DNA of 64,000 nucleotides from Azospirillum tabaci (GTDB taxonomy: Bacteria > Pseudomonadota > Alphaproteobacteria > Azospirillales > Azospirillaceae). The notes beneath the pieces were generated by a model. The model ran no database searches and was not told the origin of the DNA. It was given only the letters and a program-made list of their open reading frames with translations. The stretch covers positions 310,001-374,000 of the forward strand of contig NZ_JACCJY010000001.1 of assembly GCF_014596085.1 (NCBI RefSeq), given 5' to 3'. Position 1 is the first letter of the stretch; every line of letters starts with the position of its first letter. A program made the translations under genes and the position numbers. Shown piece by piece: positions 42,618 to 50,721 of the stretch.

Positions 42618-44108
42618 CTACGCCCTGGCTGCCGCTCGCAGTTCTGCCGCTCTCATTTCTGTTGCCCTTAATTCTGTTGCCCGGTGCTCGGCCGCGCGAA
42701 GCTCCGGCGCCTGGAGCGGGCGCGGGGCGTGGTCCAGCGGCTCCAGCAGGGGGATCTCCTCGGCGCTGTCCGGGGTGGCGTGCAGGTCGCGGAAGCGGCG
42801 GGCGGTGACCAGGACGCGGGACTCCAGGCTGCCGACCGCCCCGTTGTAGCAGCCCACCGCCTTGTCGAGCTGCCCGCCCAGCCGTTCCATATGGCCGCCC
42901 AGGTCGTGCAGGCGCTTGTAGAGTTCGGCACCCAGCGCGCTGATCTCGCGGGCGCTGTCGGTCAGCCGCTCCTGGCGCCAGCCATAGGCGACGGCGCGCA
43001 GCAGCGCGATCAGCGTCGTCGGGGTGGCGAGGATCACCCGGTGGTCGATGCCCGCTTCGATCAGCGCCGGGTCGTGCTCCAGCGCCGCGGAGAAGAAGTT
43101 CTCGCCGGGCAGGAAGAGCACGACGAATTCCGGCGAATCCGCGAACTGGTCCCAATAGGCCTTGGTGCCGAGCTGCTTCATATGCTCCCGCACATGGCGG
43201 GCGTGGCGCGACAACCCGTCGCGCCGGGCGCCGTCGTCGGCGGCCTGCACGCCGTCGAGATAACCTTCCAGCGGCGTCTTGGCGTCCACCACGATGGTCT
43301 TGCCGCCGGGCAGCTTGACCACGAGGTCGGGGCGCAGCCGCCCGCCGGCGGCCTCCACGCTCATCTGCTCCACGAAGTCGCAGTGGTCGAGCATCCCGGC
43401 CATCTCGCAGACCCGGCGGAGCTGGATCTCGCCCCAGCGGCCGCGCGCCACCGGGCTGCGCAGGGCACGGACCAGGTTCCCGGTTTCGGCGCGGAGCTGG
43501 GCCTGGGTCTCCACCAGCGACAGCACCTGCTGCTTCAGCCCCTCGTAGGCGCCGGCGCGGCTGCGCTCCATCTCCTGGATCTGGCCGTCCATGCGCTCCA
43601 GCGACTGGCGCACCGGGGCGACGATGTCGGCGATGGCGGTCTGCCGCTTCTCCAGGTCGCCGCGCGCCTGCTCCTGGAAGGTCGTCAGCGTCTCCTTGGC
43701 GAGGTCGAGGAAGCTCTGGTTGTTGGAGCGCAGGGCCTCCGCCGACAGGGCCTTGAAGCTGTCGGACAGGGTGGCCTGCGCGCGCTCCAGAAGGGCCAGC
43801 TTTTCCGCCGCCGACGCGCGCTCGCGGGCCAGCGTGGTGGACAGTTCCGCCTGCCGCTCGCGGGCGGCGGACAGCTCGCCGTTCAGTCGGGTGATCTGGT
43901 GGTCGCGGGCCTCCACCTCCTCCCGCAGGTCGCCCTCGATTCGCTCGGCGACGTCGAGCCGGGTGACCAGTTCGGCGTGGATGGCGGCAGCCTCCGCCTC
44001 GGCGCGTGCGGCGTACAGGCGCACGATCATGCCGGCGAGGATCGCCCCCAGAAGGGCGCCGGCAAGGCCGCCGAGAGCCACCGACTGTGCGTCGAACGCG
44101 AACTGCAT
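42618..44108 (-). CDS. rmuC: DNA recombination protein RmuC
   Basis: A 496-residue RmuC. It has an N-terminal membrane anchor (about residues 8-28, GLAGALLGAILAGMIVRLY), a long coiled coil (about 30-190) and the conserved nuclease-like domain (about 200-420), with RGRWGEIQLRRVCEMAGM and PLEGYLDGVQAADD. The C-terminus (about 460-496) is a short repeat of LRAAE/LRATE units, absent from the usual RmuC. The ATG at 44108 places the membrane helix at the start; a start at 44132 would add 8 residues. RmuC limits short inversions between repeats. It is divergent from the Nudix gene. Confidence 0.9.
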   Translation of the reverse strand: MQFAFDAQSVALGGLAGALLGAILAGMIVRLYAARAEAEAAAIHAELVTRLDVAERIEGDLREEVEARDHQITRLNGELSAARERQAELSTTLARERASAAEKLALLERAQATLSDSFKALSAEALRSNNQSFLDLAKETLTTFQEQARGDLEKRQTAIADIVAPVRQSLERMDGQIQEMERSRAGAYEGLKQQVLSLVETQAQLRAETGNLVRALRSPVARGRWGEIQLRRVCEMAGMLDHCDFVEQMSVEAAGGRLRPDLVVKLPGGKTIVVDAKTPLEGYLDGVQAADDGARRDGLSRHARHVREHMKQLGTKAYWDQFADSPEFVVLFLPGENFFSAALEHDPALIEAGIDHRVILATPTTLIALLRAVAYGWRQERLTDSAREISALGAELYKRLHDLGGHMERLGGQLDKAVGCYNGAVGSLESRVLVTARRFRDLHATPDSAEEIPLLEPLDHAPRPLQAPELRAAEHRATELRATEMRAAELRAAARA

Positions 44109-44271
44109 GAAATTCCCCGAAGATCGCTGCAAATGCCGAGACTGCAGGCGAGACTACAGGAACGAATCAGGAAAGAGAACGGGCAATGAACAAAGACGAA
44201 CCCAAACCACAGCTTCAACCTGTCTGCGATGTGGACTTGCCCGCCGTCCCCGTCTGCGCCATATCCGACGG

Positions 44272-44856
44272 ATGCCCGACGATCCGCCCGCCCCATCCAG
44301 CTCCCCCCAAGGTCCCCTCAGAGGCCCCCGGGTCCGCACCATCCCGCCCGGCGAGGATCGCGAGCGGCTGACCTGTCCGGACTGCGGCTACATCGCCTAC
44401 CAGAACCCGCTGATCGTCGTCGGCTCGGTGGCGACGTGGGAGGACCGCATCCTGCTGTGCCGCCGCGCTATCGAACCGCGCAAGGGCTACTGGACGCTGC
44501 CCGCCGGCTTCATGGAGGAGCGGGAAAGCACCATGGAGGGTGCGGCCCGCGAGGCGTGGGAGGAGGCGCGGGCCAAAATCGCCATCGACTCGCTACTGGC
44601 CGTCTACGACATCCCGCGCATCAGCCAGGTGCAGCTCATCTTCCGCGCCCGCCTGCTGTCGCCGGACGTGTCCGCCGGGCCGGAGAGCCAGGAGGTCGGG
44701 CTGTTCCGCTGGGAGGAGATCCCGTGGGACGATCTGGCCTTCCCGACCGTCCAGTGGGCCTTGCGTGAACACCGGTCGCGGCTGGGCCGCCAGGATTTCG
44801 CCCCGGCGGTGAACCCCACGCCGGATGTTTTGGCGCGGTGGGAGCGGATGCTCTAG
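44272..44856 (+). CDS. Nudix hydrolase with an N-terminal CxxC element
   Basis: A 194-residue Nudix protein. LTCPDCGYIAYQNP (C35, C38) is the NudC/YjhB-type zinc-binding start, and the Nudix box is GFMEERESTMEGAAREAWEE followed by ARAKI. The box keeps the catalytic REAWEE glutamates but has arginine at the usual glycine. The substrate is not clear; NADH and ADP-ribose hydrolases share this start. The ATG at 44272 begins the conserved part; upstream sequence overlaps the rmuC promoter region. It is convergent with the ChaN gene. Confidence 0.85.
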   Translation: MPDDPPAPSSSPQGPLRGPRVRTIPPGEDRERLTCPDCGYIAYQNPLIVVGSVATWEDRILLCRRAIEPRKGYWTLPAGFMEERESTMEGAAREAWEEARAKIAIDSLLAVYDIPRISQVQLIFRARLLSPDVSAGPESQEVGLFRWEEIPWDDLAFPTVQWALREHRSRLGRQDFAPAVNPTPDVLARWERML

Positions 44857-44863
44857 CTTCCGG

Positions 44864-46036
44864 TCATTCCACAGCCGGCGAGGCGGGGAACTTCGCCACC
44901 AGCTCCGCTGTGCCCTGCTCGCGCTTCACGGTCAGCGGCAACCATGTGCCGGGCGCTTGGCGCTGCACCACCGCCGTCAGGTCGGAGGCCTCGCGCACCG
45001 GGGCGCCGGCCGCGGCGACCACGAGGTCGCCCGCCGTGAGGCCGGCGGCGGCGGCGACGCTGCCCTCGGTGACGGAGCGCACGCGCACCCCGTCCTGTCC
45101 CGGCTCCAGCATCACCCCCAGCCGGGGGCGGGGCGTCTCGGTCGGCGCTTCGCTCTCGCCCAGCCCATAGACCGCGTCGGCGATCCGCCCATCCAACTCG
45201 GTGCAGGGGCGGTCCTCATCCCAGGGCAGCAGGACGACGCTGTTCCGGATGCCCAGGTCGGCCAGCTGGTGGGGGACGCCATCACGCCCCTCGATGTGGC
45301 CCTGGCCCAGGATCGCGACGACGGTGCGGTTGGTCTGGCGGTGGGTTTCGGCGATCCGCTCGGCCATGGCGCGGTCCCAGACGGATTGCGCCTCGACGAA
45401 TCGCTCGAAGCTGCCGGAGCGGCGCTCGGTCGGGCCGTGGGCGGCCATCACCTGGCGCAGCCGCTCGGTGTAGGAGGCCGGAGGAGGGGCCGGATCGCCC
45501 ACGCCTTCCCGTTCGTTGGCCGGAACGGCGGCCCAGCCATCGCGCGCGGTGCGACTGACCAGCCCGCGGTCGACGTTCAGCGCGACCACCGGCAGCCGGT
45601 TCATCCGGGCGAAATGCAGGATCGGCAGGTAGAAGCGCGCGTCGTAGCCCCAGACCTTCGGCCAGTTGGTCTCGCGCAGCAGCTCCGCCTCGGTCAGTTG
45701 CCCGGCGCTCCAGCGGTCCAGGACCGGCTGGACGCTGCGCGGAAACATCTCCATGCCGACCGCCAGATCGGGGTTCAGCGCGTGCAGGGCCGCCAAGCTG
45801 TGAAGCTGCCAGCGGTGGTGGTCGGCGTTGTCGTGCCGCTCCCCCAGCAGCACGGCGGGCGACGCCGCGGCGCGGCGCATCAGGTCGGCGGCGTTCAGCG
45901 GGCGGGCGGCGGCGTCGGCCCAGCCGCCGGGCGGCACGCAGGCATTGGTCTGGGCGGCCTTCGCCGCGGTGGCGTCGCCCAGGCCGGCCAAGAGGCTGCC
46001 GGAGAGCAAAAGGACGGCCATCAAACGGGGGAGCAC
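44864..46036 (-). CDS. ChaN-family protein with C-terminal PDZ domain
   Basis: A 390-residue exported protein. A signal peptide spans about residues 1-28. The ChaN/DUF399 domain (about 50-285) has LLGERHDNADHHRWQL, VGMEMFPRSVQPVLDRW and VVAILGQGHIEGRDGVPHQL. A PDZ domain follows (about 295-390; PRLGVMLEPGQDGVRV, GLTAGDLVVAAAGAPV). ChaN binds haem in pairs at the bacterial outer membrane and is linked to iron, and PDZ-tailed versions occur in alphaproteobacteria. The lipobox cysteine is not at a normal place here (no clear L-x-G-C), so it may be periplasmic and not a lipoprotein. Minus strand, convergent with Nudix. Confidence 0.85.
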   Translation of the reverse strand: MLPRLMAVLLLSGSLLAGLGDATAAKAAQTNACVPPGGWADAAARPLNAADLMRRAAASPAVLLGERHDNADHHRWQLHSLAALHALNPDLAVGMEMFPRSVQPVLDRWSAGQLTEAELLRETNWPKVWGYDARFYLPILHFARMNRLPVVALNVDRGLVSRTARDGWAAVPANEREGVGDPAPPPASYTERLRQVMAAHGPTERRSGSFERFVEAQSVWDRAMAERIAETHRQTNRTVVAILGQGHIEGRDGVPHQLADLGIRNSVVLLPWDEDRPCTELDGRIADAVYGLGESEAPTETPRPRLGVMLEPGQDGVRVRSVTEGSVAAAAGLTAGDLVVAAAGAPVREASDLTAVVQRQAPGTWLPLTVKREQGTAELVAKFPASPAVE

Positions 46037-46178
46037 GTCGGCGGTCCTCCTGGACTAGGTGAAACGGTTGGGCGCAGGCTGAAGGTTGGGCGGTGGAGGG
46101 CGACCGTCAACGGTGCATGGTCCGACCGGCAACGGCCGCGCTGGCGCGGTGCGGCGAAGCGGGGTATCCTTGGACATC

Positions 46179-46916
46179 ATGCCGCACCGTAAAACCGTCA
46201 TTCTGACCGGCGCGAGCCGGGGCATCGGCCACGCCACCGTGCAGCGCTTCAGCGCCGAGGGCTGGCGGGTCATTTCCTGTTCCCGCGAGGAGGTGCCGGA
46301 CCATTGCCGGCGCGATCCGAACTGGACCCACCACATCCCGACGGACCTGTCCGATCCGGACAGCCGCGCCCGCTTCCTGGAGGAGGCCAACCGCGCGCTG
46401 GACGGGGCGCCGCTGCACGCGTTGATCAACAACGCCGGCATCTCGCCCAAGACGCCGATCAAGGAGCGTCTCGGCTGCCTGAACGGGGCCATCGAAGGCT
46501 GGCACCGGGTGTTCGAGCTGAACTTCTTCGCCCCGCTGGTCCTGGCCCGCGGCTTCGCGGCGCCGCTGTCGCGGGCGAAGGGGGCGATCGTCAACGTGAC
46601 CTCCATTGCCGGCCATTCGGTGCACCCCTTCGCCGGGTCGGCCTATTCGACGTCCAAGGCGGCGCTGTCCGGCCTGACCCGCGAGATGGCCGTGGAGTTC
46701 GCCGAGATCGGCGTCCGCGTCAACGCGGTGGCGCCGGGCGAGATCGAGACCGCCATGACCGGCCCAGAATACGACGTGCTGATCCCGCGCATCCCCCTGA
46801 AGCGCATGGGCACGCCGGAGGATGTGGCGGCGGTGATCTTCTACCTGTGCGGCCCCGACTCGGGCTACGTCACCGGGACGGAGATGTTCATCACCGGCGG
46901 GCAGCATCTGTATTGA
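46179..46916 (+). CDS. Short-chain dehydrogenase/reductase
   Basis: A 245-residue classic SDR. TGASRGIGHATV is the NAD(P) loop, NNAG is the beta-4 motif, the catalytic serine is in VTSIAG, and YSTSK has the YxxxK. PGEIETAM and the C-terminal GTPEDVAAVIFYLCGPDSG fit 3-ketoacyl-ACP-reductase-like members, but the substrate is open. The ATG at 46179 gives the typical start; a TTG nine bases earlier is also in frame. It is divergent from the ChaN gene. Confidence 0.88.
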   Translation: MPHRKTVILTGASRGIGHATVQRFSAEGWRVISCSREEVPDHCRRDPNWTHHIPTDLSDPDSRARFLEEANRALDGAPLHALINNAGISPKTPIKERLGCLNGAIEGWHRVFELNFFAPLVLARGFAAPLSRAKGAIVNVTSIAGHSVHPFAGSAYSTSKAALSGLTREMAVEFAEIGVRVNAVAPGEIETAMTGPEYDVLIPRIPLKRMGTPEDVAAVIFYLCGPDSGYVTGTEMFITGGQHLY

Positions 46917-47010
46917 TGCGGGTGGTTGACCCCACGGATTGCATGGATTCCTCTAGGTAATTCCGTGTAATCCGTGAAGCCGCTGTTGCCCGCAACGGTG
47001 TTCAGGCACC

Positions 47011-47787
47011 TCAGCCGAGGTTGTGCTTCGCCACCACCGCCGCGAAGTCGTCCCCGAAATGCTCGCCGACGCGGATCACCGAGACGCCGTGCGGGATTTC
47101 CTTCAGGGCTGGGTTGTCCAGGCTCATCGAGGTCAGCAGCGCCATCGGCACGTTGTGGGTGACGCTCATCGCGCGCAGGCCGCGGATCAGGTCCAGACCG
47201 GACAGGCCGTCCATCACCATCGACGCGATCAGCATGTCCGGCGGGACGCGCACGGCGAGGCTGATCGACTCGATGGGGTCGCTGACCGTCACGGTGCGGA
47301 AGCCGCAGGCCGCCAGTTCCCCGCCCACCTTCTTGGCGACGACCTTGGACGGGGTGACCAGCATGATCTCGACGTTGCTGATCTGGATGTCGGTGATTTC
47401 GAATTGGTAGCGCACCGGCAGGGCGCGGATGATCCGGTTCGTTTCGGCCACCTGCGGCTGCTCGGCGCGATCCACCAGCTCGGCGATCCGGTCCACGAAG
47501 ATCTGCGCGTCGTTCAGCTCGCGCGCCTCCAGCCGCTTCAGGCCCGACAGGTAATCCTCCAGGCGGTGCGCGACGAGGCTGACGGTGGGGTAGCCGAAGC
47601 TGGTGCCCATGCCCTTGAAATTGTGGGCTTCCAGGCGGAGCACGCCGATGGCCGCGGTTTCCTCCCGCGTGCCCTTGGCCACGCCTTCCAGGGCGGCGTT
47701 CATCACCTCCAGCCGGTCGCGGGCGTCGTCCATGAATTCGACGCGCAGGCGGTCTTCAAGATCGTCGGGCGACAGGTTGGAGGCCAT
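47011..47787 (-). CDS. HPt-domain protein with a receiver-like domain lacking the phospho-aspartate
   Basis: A 258-residue signalling protein. The N-terminal half is a histidine phosphotransfer helical bundle with HNFKG at residues 55-59, matching the HxxKG HPt motif. The C-terminal half is a receiver-like fold (about 140-258; EIMLVTPSKVVAKKVGGELAA, DGLSGLDLIRGLRAM). At the strand that should end in LLD it has LIAS, so the normal phosphoacceptor aspartate is missing. It may accept phosphate on the histidine and use the pseudo-receiver for contacts. No kinase is nearby. Read alone on the minus strand. Confidence 0.8.
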   Translation of the reverse strand: MASNLSPDDLEDRLRVEFMDDARDRLEVMNAALEGVAKGTREETAAIGVLRLEAHNFKGMGTSFGYPTVSLVAHRLEDYLSGLKRLEARELNDAQIFVDRIAELVDRAEQPQVAETNRIIRALPVRYQFEITDIQISNVEIMLVTPSKVVAKKVGGELAACGFRTVTVSDPIESISLAVRVPPDMLIASMVMDGLSGLDLIRGLRAMSVTHNVPMALLTSMSLDNPALKEIPHGVSVIRVGEHFGDDFAAVVAKHNLG

Positions 47788-47899
47788 GGCGGGGGTCCTG
47801 ACTATGCTTTCGGGTTAGGCAGTATAGCCCCGAAAGTTACACCAGAACCCTAACGCGAAACAAACTCCCGCATGGAAGACGGCTAAAACGCCGCGCCGA

Positions 47900-48445
47900 T
47901 CACAACCGGGACAGAAGATTGTTGAACCAGTTCAGCCGTTCCTCGGCCTGGGCGATGTCGTGCTCCAGCCAATCGGCGAAATGGCCGTCGGTCCCCGCAC
48001 TCGCCCGCTTCAGATCGCCCAGACGCGCCAGCTCCGTCTCGCACAGGGAGGCGAGGTGATCGATCTGGTCGCGCTGCGACTCGACGTCCAGCAGGTGCAG
48101 GAAGCGGAGCTTCAGCGCGATGACGAGCTTGTTCAGCCCATCCGCCGAGGGGGCGCGCACGTTGGCGCGCATCAGCGTGTCGAACTCTGCCCGTCCGGCC
48201 TCGGTCGCGCCGAGCAGGGCGTTGTCTTCCATGCCGGTGCCATCCAGCGCCTCGATCAGCCCCTCGTAGCGCAGCATCTCCAGCGAGGTGCCCATGAGGT
48301 CGAGCGACGGGCCGACGATGCGGTCGAGGAAATGGCGGAGCGCGCCGGCCAGTTCGGCGTAACGCTGCGGCCCGTTCTGGATCAGCGTGCCCAGGACGGC
48401 GAGGCGCACGGCCTCCTTCGGCATCAGCGAGTTGTCACGGTACAT
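47900..48445 (-). CDS. PadR-like transcription regulator
   Basis: A 181-residue helical protein. The first 80 residues form a winged helix (KEAVRLAVLGTLIQNGPQRY, AELAGALRHF, LRYEGLIEALDG), and the second half is a coiled C-terminal arm (about 95-181; LKLRFLHLLDVESQRDQIDH), as in PadR/Vir_act_alpha_C regulators. No ligand is known. The gene is between the HPt gene and hemA on the minus strand, with 112 bases before the HPt gene. Confidence 0.72.
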   Translation of the reverse strand: MYRDNSLMPKEAVRLAVLGTLIQNGPQRYAELAGALRHFLDRIVGPSLDLMGTSLEMLRYEGLIEALDGTGMEDNALLGATEAGRAEFDTLMRANVRAPSADGLNKLVIALKLRFLHLLDVESQRDQIDHLASLCETELARLGDLKRASAGTDGHFADWLEHDIAQAEERLNWFNNLLSRL

Positions 48446-48625
48446 GGCGAACCCCTGGGCGGTGGCTGTCGACGGTTGCGGACCGAACGTTGCGAAACGT
48501 TCTCATCAACGCCTAAAGGTAAGGCGCTCCGGCCCACAAGTCCAGAGCGCCGATGCCATCATCGCACGGAGATCACCGAATCCCCTCCCCCCGCGCTGCA
48601 AGACCGTGGGGGGGTGTGGTGGGGC

Positions 48626-49840
48626 TTACGCCGCCAGACGCAGGTCCAGGCGGCTCCACACGTCGAGCAGGGCGTCGACGAGACGTGCCATCTCGGCGTC
48701 GCTGTGCAGCGGGGTGGGGGTGAAGCGCAAGCGCTCACCGCCGCGCGGCACGGTCGGATAGTTGATCGGCTGGACGTAGATGTCGTGCCGTTCCATCAGC
48801 TCGTCCGAGGCGCGCTTGCAGCGGTGGGCGTCGCCGACCATCACCGGAACGATGTGGCTGGCCGACGGCATCACCGGCAGGCCGGCCTCGGCCATCATGC
48901 GCTTCAGCGTCGCCGCGCGCTCCTGGTGCCGGTCGCGCTCCGTCTGGCTGGTCTTCAGGTAGCGGATGCTGGCCAGCGCCCCGGCGGCCAGGACCGGCGA
49001 CAGGGAGGTGGAGAAGATGAAGCCGGCGGCGAAGCTGCGGATGCAGTCGACCAGCGCGGTGGAGCCGGTGATGTAGCCGCCCTGGACGCCGAACGCCTTG
49101 CCCAGCGTGCCCTCGATGATGGTCAGCCGGTCCATGGCGCCGTCGCGCTCGGCCACGCCGCCGCCGCGGGGGCCGTACATGCCGACCGCGTGCACCTCGT
49201 CCAGGTAGGTCATGGCGCCGTGCTTGTCCGCGACGTCGCACAGGTCATGGATCGGGGCGACGTCGCCGTCCATGGAATAGACGCTCTCGAAGGCCACGAC
49301 CTTCGGGCGGTCCGGGGCGATCTGCGACAGCAGCTCGTCCAGGTGTTTGGGGTCGTTGTGGCGGAAGATGTGCTTCTCGGCGCCGCTGTTGCGGATGCCG
49401 GTGATCATCGAATTGTGGTTCAGCGCGTCCGACAGGATCACGCAGTTCGGCAGCAGCTTGCCCAGCGTCCCCAGCGTCGCGTCGTTGGACACGTAGCCGG
49501 AGGTGAAGAGCAGAGCCGCCTCCTTCTGGTGGAGGTCGGCCAGCTCACGCTCCAGCAGCACATGGTAGATGTTGGTACCGGAGATGTTGCGCGTGCCGCC
49601 GGCGCCGGCGCCCACGCCGTCGATGGCGTCGTGCATCGCCTTCAGGACGACCGGGTTCTGACCCATTCCCAGATAGTCGTTGGAGCACCAGACGGTGACT
49701 TCCCGCTCCTTCCCGGCGGCATCGCGGAAGGTGGCTTTCGGAAAGTTCCCCGCATGCCGTTCGAGGTTGGCGAAGACCCGGTAGCGGCCATCCTGCTTCA
49801 GGCTGGCGATCTGGGTGCGGAAAAAGCTCTCGTAATCCAT
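48626..49840 (-). CDS. hemA: 5-aminolevulinate synthase
   Basis: A 404-residue PLP enzyme that makes 5-aminolevulinate from glycine and succinyl-CoA, the C4 route to tetrapyrroles used by alphaproteobacteria. It has [39 protein letters not shown] and the PLP lysine in [14 protein letters not shown], all standard for ALA synthase. Haem and cobalamin (cobS, cobT elsewhere in the window) both draw on it. The upstream region carries an Fnr/FixK-type site, so low-oxygen control is likely. Start ATG at 49840. Confidence 0.96.
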   Translation of the reverse strand: MDYESFFRTQIASLKQDGRYRVFANLERHAGNFPKATFRDAAGKEREVTVWCSNDYLGMGQNPVVLKAMHDAIDGVGAGAGGTRNISGTNIYHVLLERELADLHQKEAALLFTSGYVSNDATLGTLGKLLPNCVILSDALNHNSMITGIRNSGAEKHIFRHNDPKHLDELLSQIAPDRPKVVAFESVYSMDGDVAPIHDLCDVADKHGAMTYLDEVHAVGMYGPRGGGVAERDGAMDRLTIIEGTLGKAFGVQGGYITGSTALVDCIRSFAAGFIFSTSLSPVLAAGALASIRYLKTSQTERDRHQERAATLKRMMAEAGLPVMPSASHIVPVMVGDAHRCKRASDELMERHDIYVQPINYPTVPRGGERLRFTPTPLHSDAEMARLVDALLDVWSRLDLRLAA

Positions 49841-49952
49841 CGCGCGTTCCGTTCGCGTTCATCCGAAGGGGCGGGTGCCGTCCGGGTGGTCCAGCCACCG
49901 GGCCTAGCACGTTAGGAAGATGGCATGATCGTCGCCGCGTTGCCACCCGGCA

Positions 49953-49966
49953 TTGACCGAAGTCAA
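49953..49966 (-). promoter_or_regulatory. Fnr/FixK-type binding site upstream of hemA
   Basis: TTGAC CGAA GTCAA (either strand) is a perfect 5+4+5 palindrome and fits the TTGAT-N4-ATCAA consensus with one change per half. It lies 113 bases upstream of hemA. On the minus strand a GATCAT about 25 bases downstream could be the -10 box. Fnr/FixK control of hemA is known from other alphaproteobacteria. Confidence 0.68.
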
Positions 49967-50295
49967 TAGGTCCGCCCCGTGAGATGGCAATTCTCACCGA
50001 TCCGGCGCCGCGGGACCATTCGACCTATGGATGATCGTTGTGGCGAAGCGTCTCATGTCCGGGAACGGTCATGCCGTTGCCGAGGCCGGGAAACACCCTT
50101 TCGTCCCGCCATCCTGTTGATGATAACAAGTCTTTTTGAATGTTCGCAATGTATTGCCGACAGCAATAAGCCGGCTGTTTCCTGTCCAATAACGCCGAAT
50201 ACCTTTGGCGTGTTCTTTTACGAACAAGGTCGTATGGACGCTAACAGGGGGAAGTGAGAGGGTTCACTCAAGCCGTTGATGGGGAGTGTCGTGCA
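49967..50295. other. Intergenic region with an AT-rich patch
   Basis: No gene is visible here. The part 50110-50225 is clearly richer in A and T than the surroundings, and carries GCAAT GT ATTGC, a small inverted repeat at 50146-50157. It probably holds the promoter for the gene that starts at 50296; I could not place -35 and -10 boxes with confidence. Confidence 0.5.
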
Positions 50296-50631
50296 ATGAA
50301 TGCCATTCTGACGTTCGACAGCGCGCGTGGCCGGCGAATGTCCGGCACTGAGCCGAGCCGTGGTGCCATCGGTCCTGGCGGGAGCACGGTGATTCCCTTC
50401 CGTCCGGCCCCCGCTGCATTGGTTTCCCCGGCGGCGCCCCTGCCGCGGCCGGAGCGTCTGGCGCGGCTGATCTACATGGCGAGCGTGGGCGGCTATATGG
50501 CCGTGCGCGGGGACACGCTGGTGCAGTTGGACGGGCGCATGCTCTGGCCGACCGCCGATGCGCTGATCCGCGACGCGGCGGCGGCGGGCGTCCCGGTCTC
50601 GTCGCACGTCATCAACACCGCCCGGTCCTGA
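50296..50631 (+). CDS. Small protein of unknown function
   Basis: A 111-residue protein: MNAILTFDSARGRRM, a proline/alanine-rich stretch (about 30-55, VIPFRPAPAALVSPAAPLPR), then LARLIYMASVGGYMAVRGDT and a helix ALIRDAAAAGVPV. No known motif. GGGGAG lies upstream of the ATG at 50296, which I prefer over the in-frame ATG at 50254. It is divergent from hemA and convergent with the transaminase gene. It is probably real, given its codon use, but I do not recognise it. Confidence 0.65.
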   Translation: MNAILTFDSARGRRMSGTEPSRGAIGPGGSTVIPFRPAPAALVSPAAPLPRPERLARLIYMASVGGYMAVRGDTLVQLDGRMLWPTADALIRDAAAAGVPVSSHVINTARS

Positions 50632-50721
50632 CGCCTGCCTCAGCCCGAACGACGTCTTGGAACGAAAAGGGCCGCCCGCGCCGGATGGCGGAGCAGCCCT
50701 TCGTCGTCGCGGAGCCGGCCG

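Noticed and set aside
44186-44371. 61-codon ORF just before the Nudix gene
   Set aside because: It has a fair ribosome site, but it overlaps the Nudix start by 100 bases in another frame and has proline-rich low-complexity content. I see no reason to call it.
48546-48625. A sixth copy of the GC-rich repeat beyond hemA
   Set aside because: The CCCCTCCCCCC and GTGGGGGGGTG segments recall the repeat, but the conserved core with TGCG is missing, so I did not count it.
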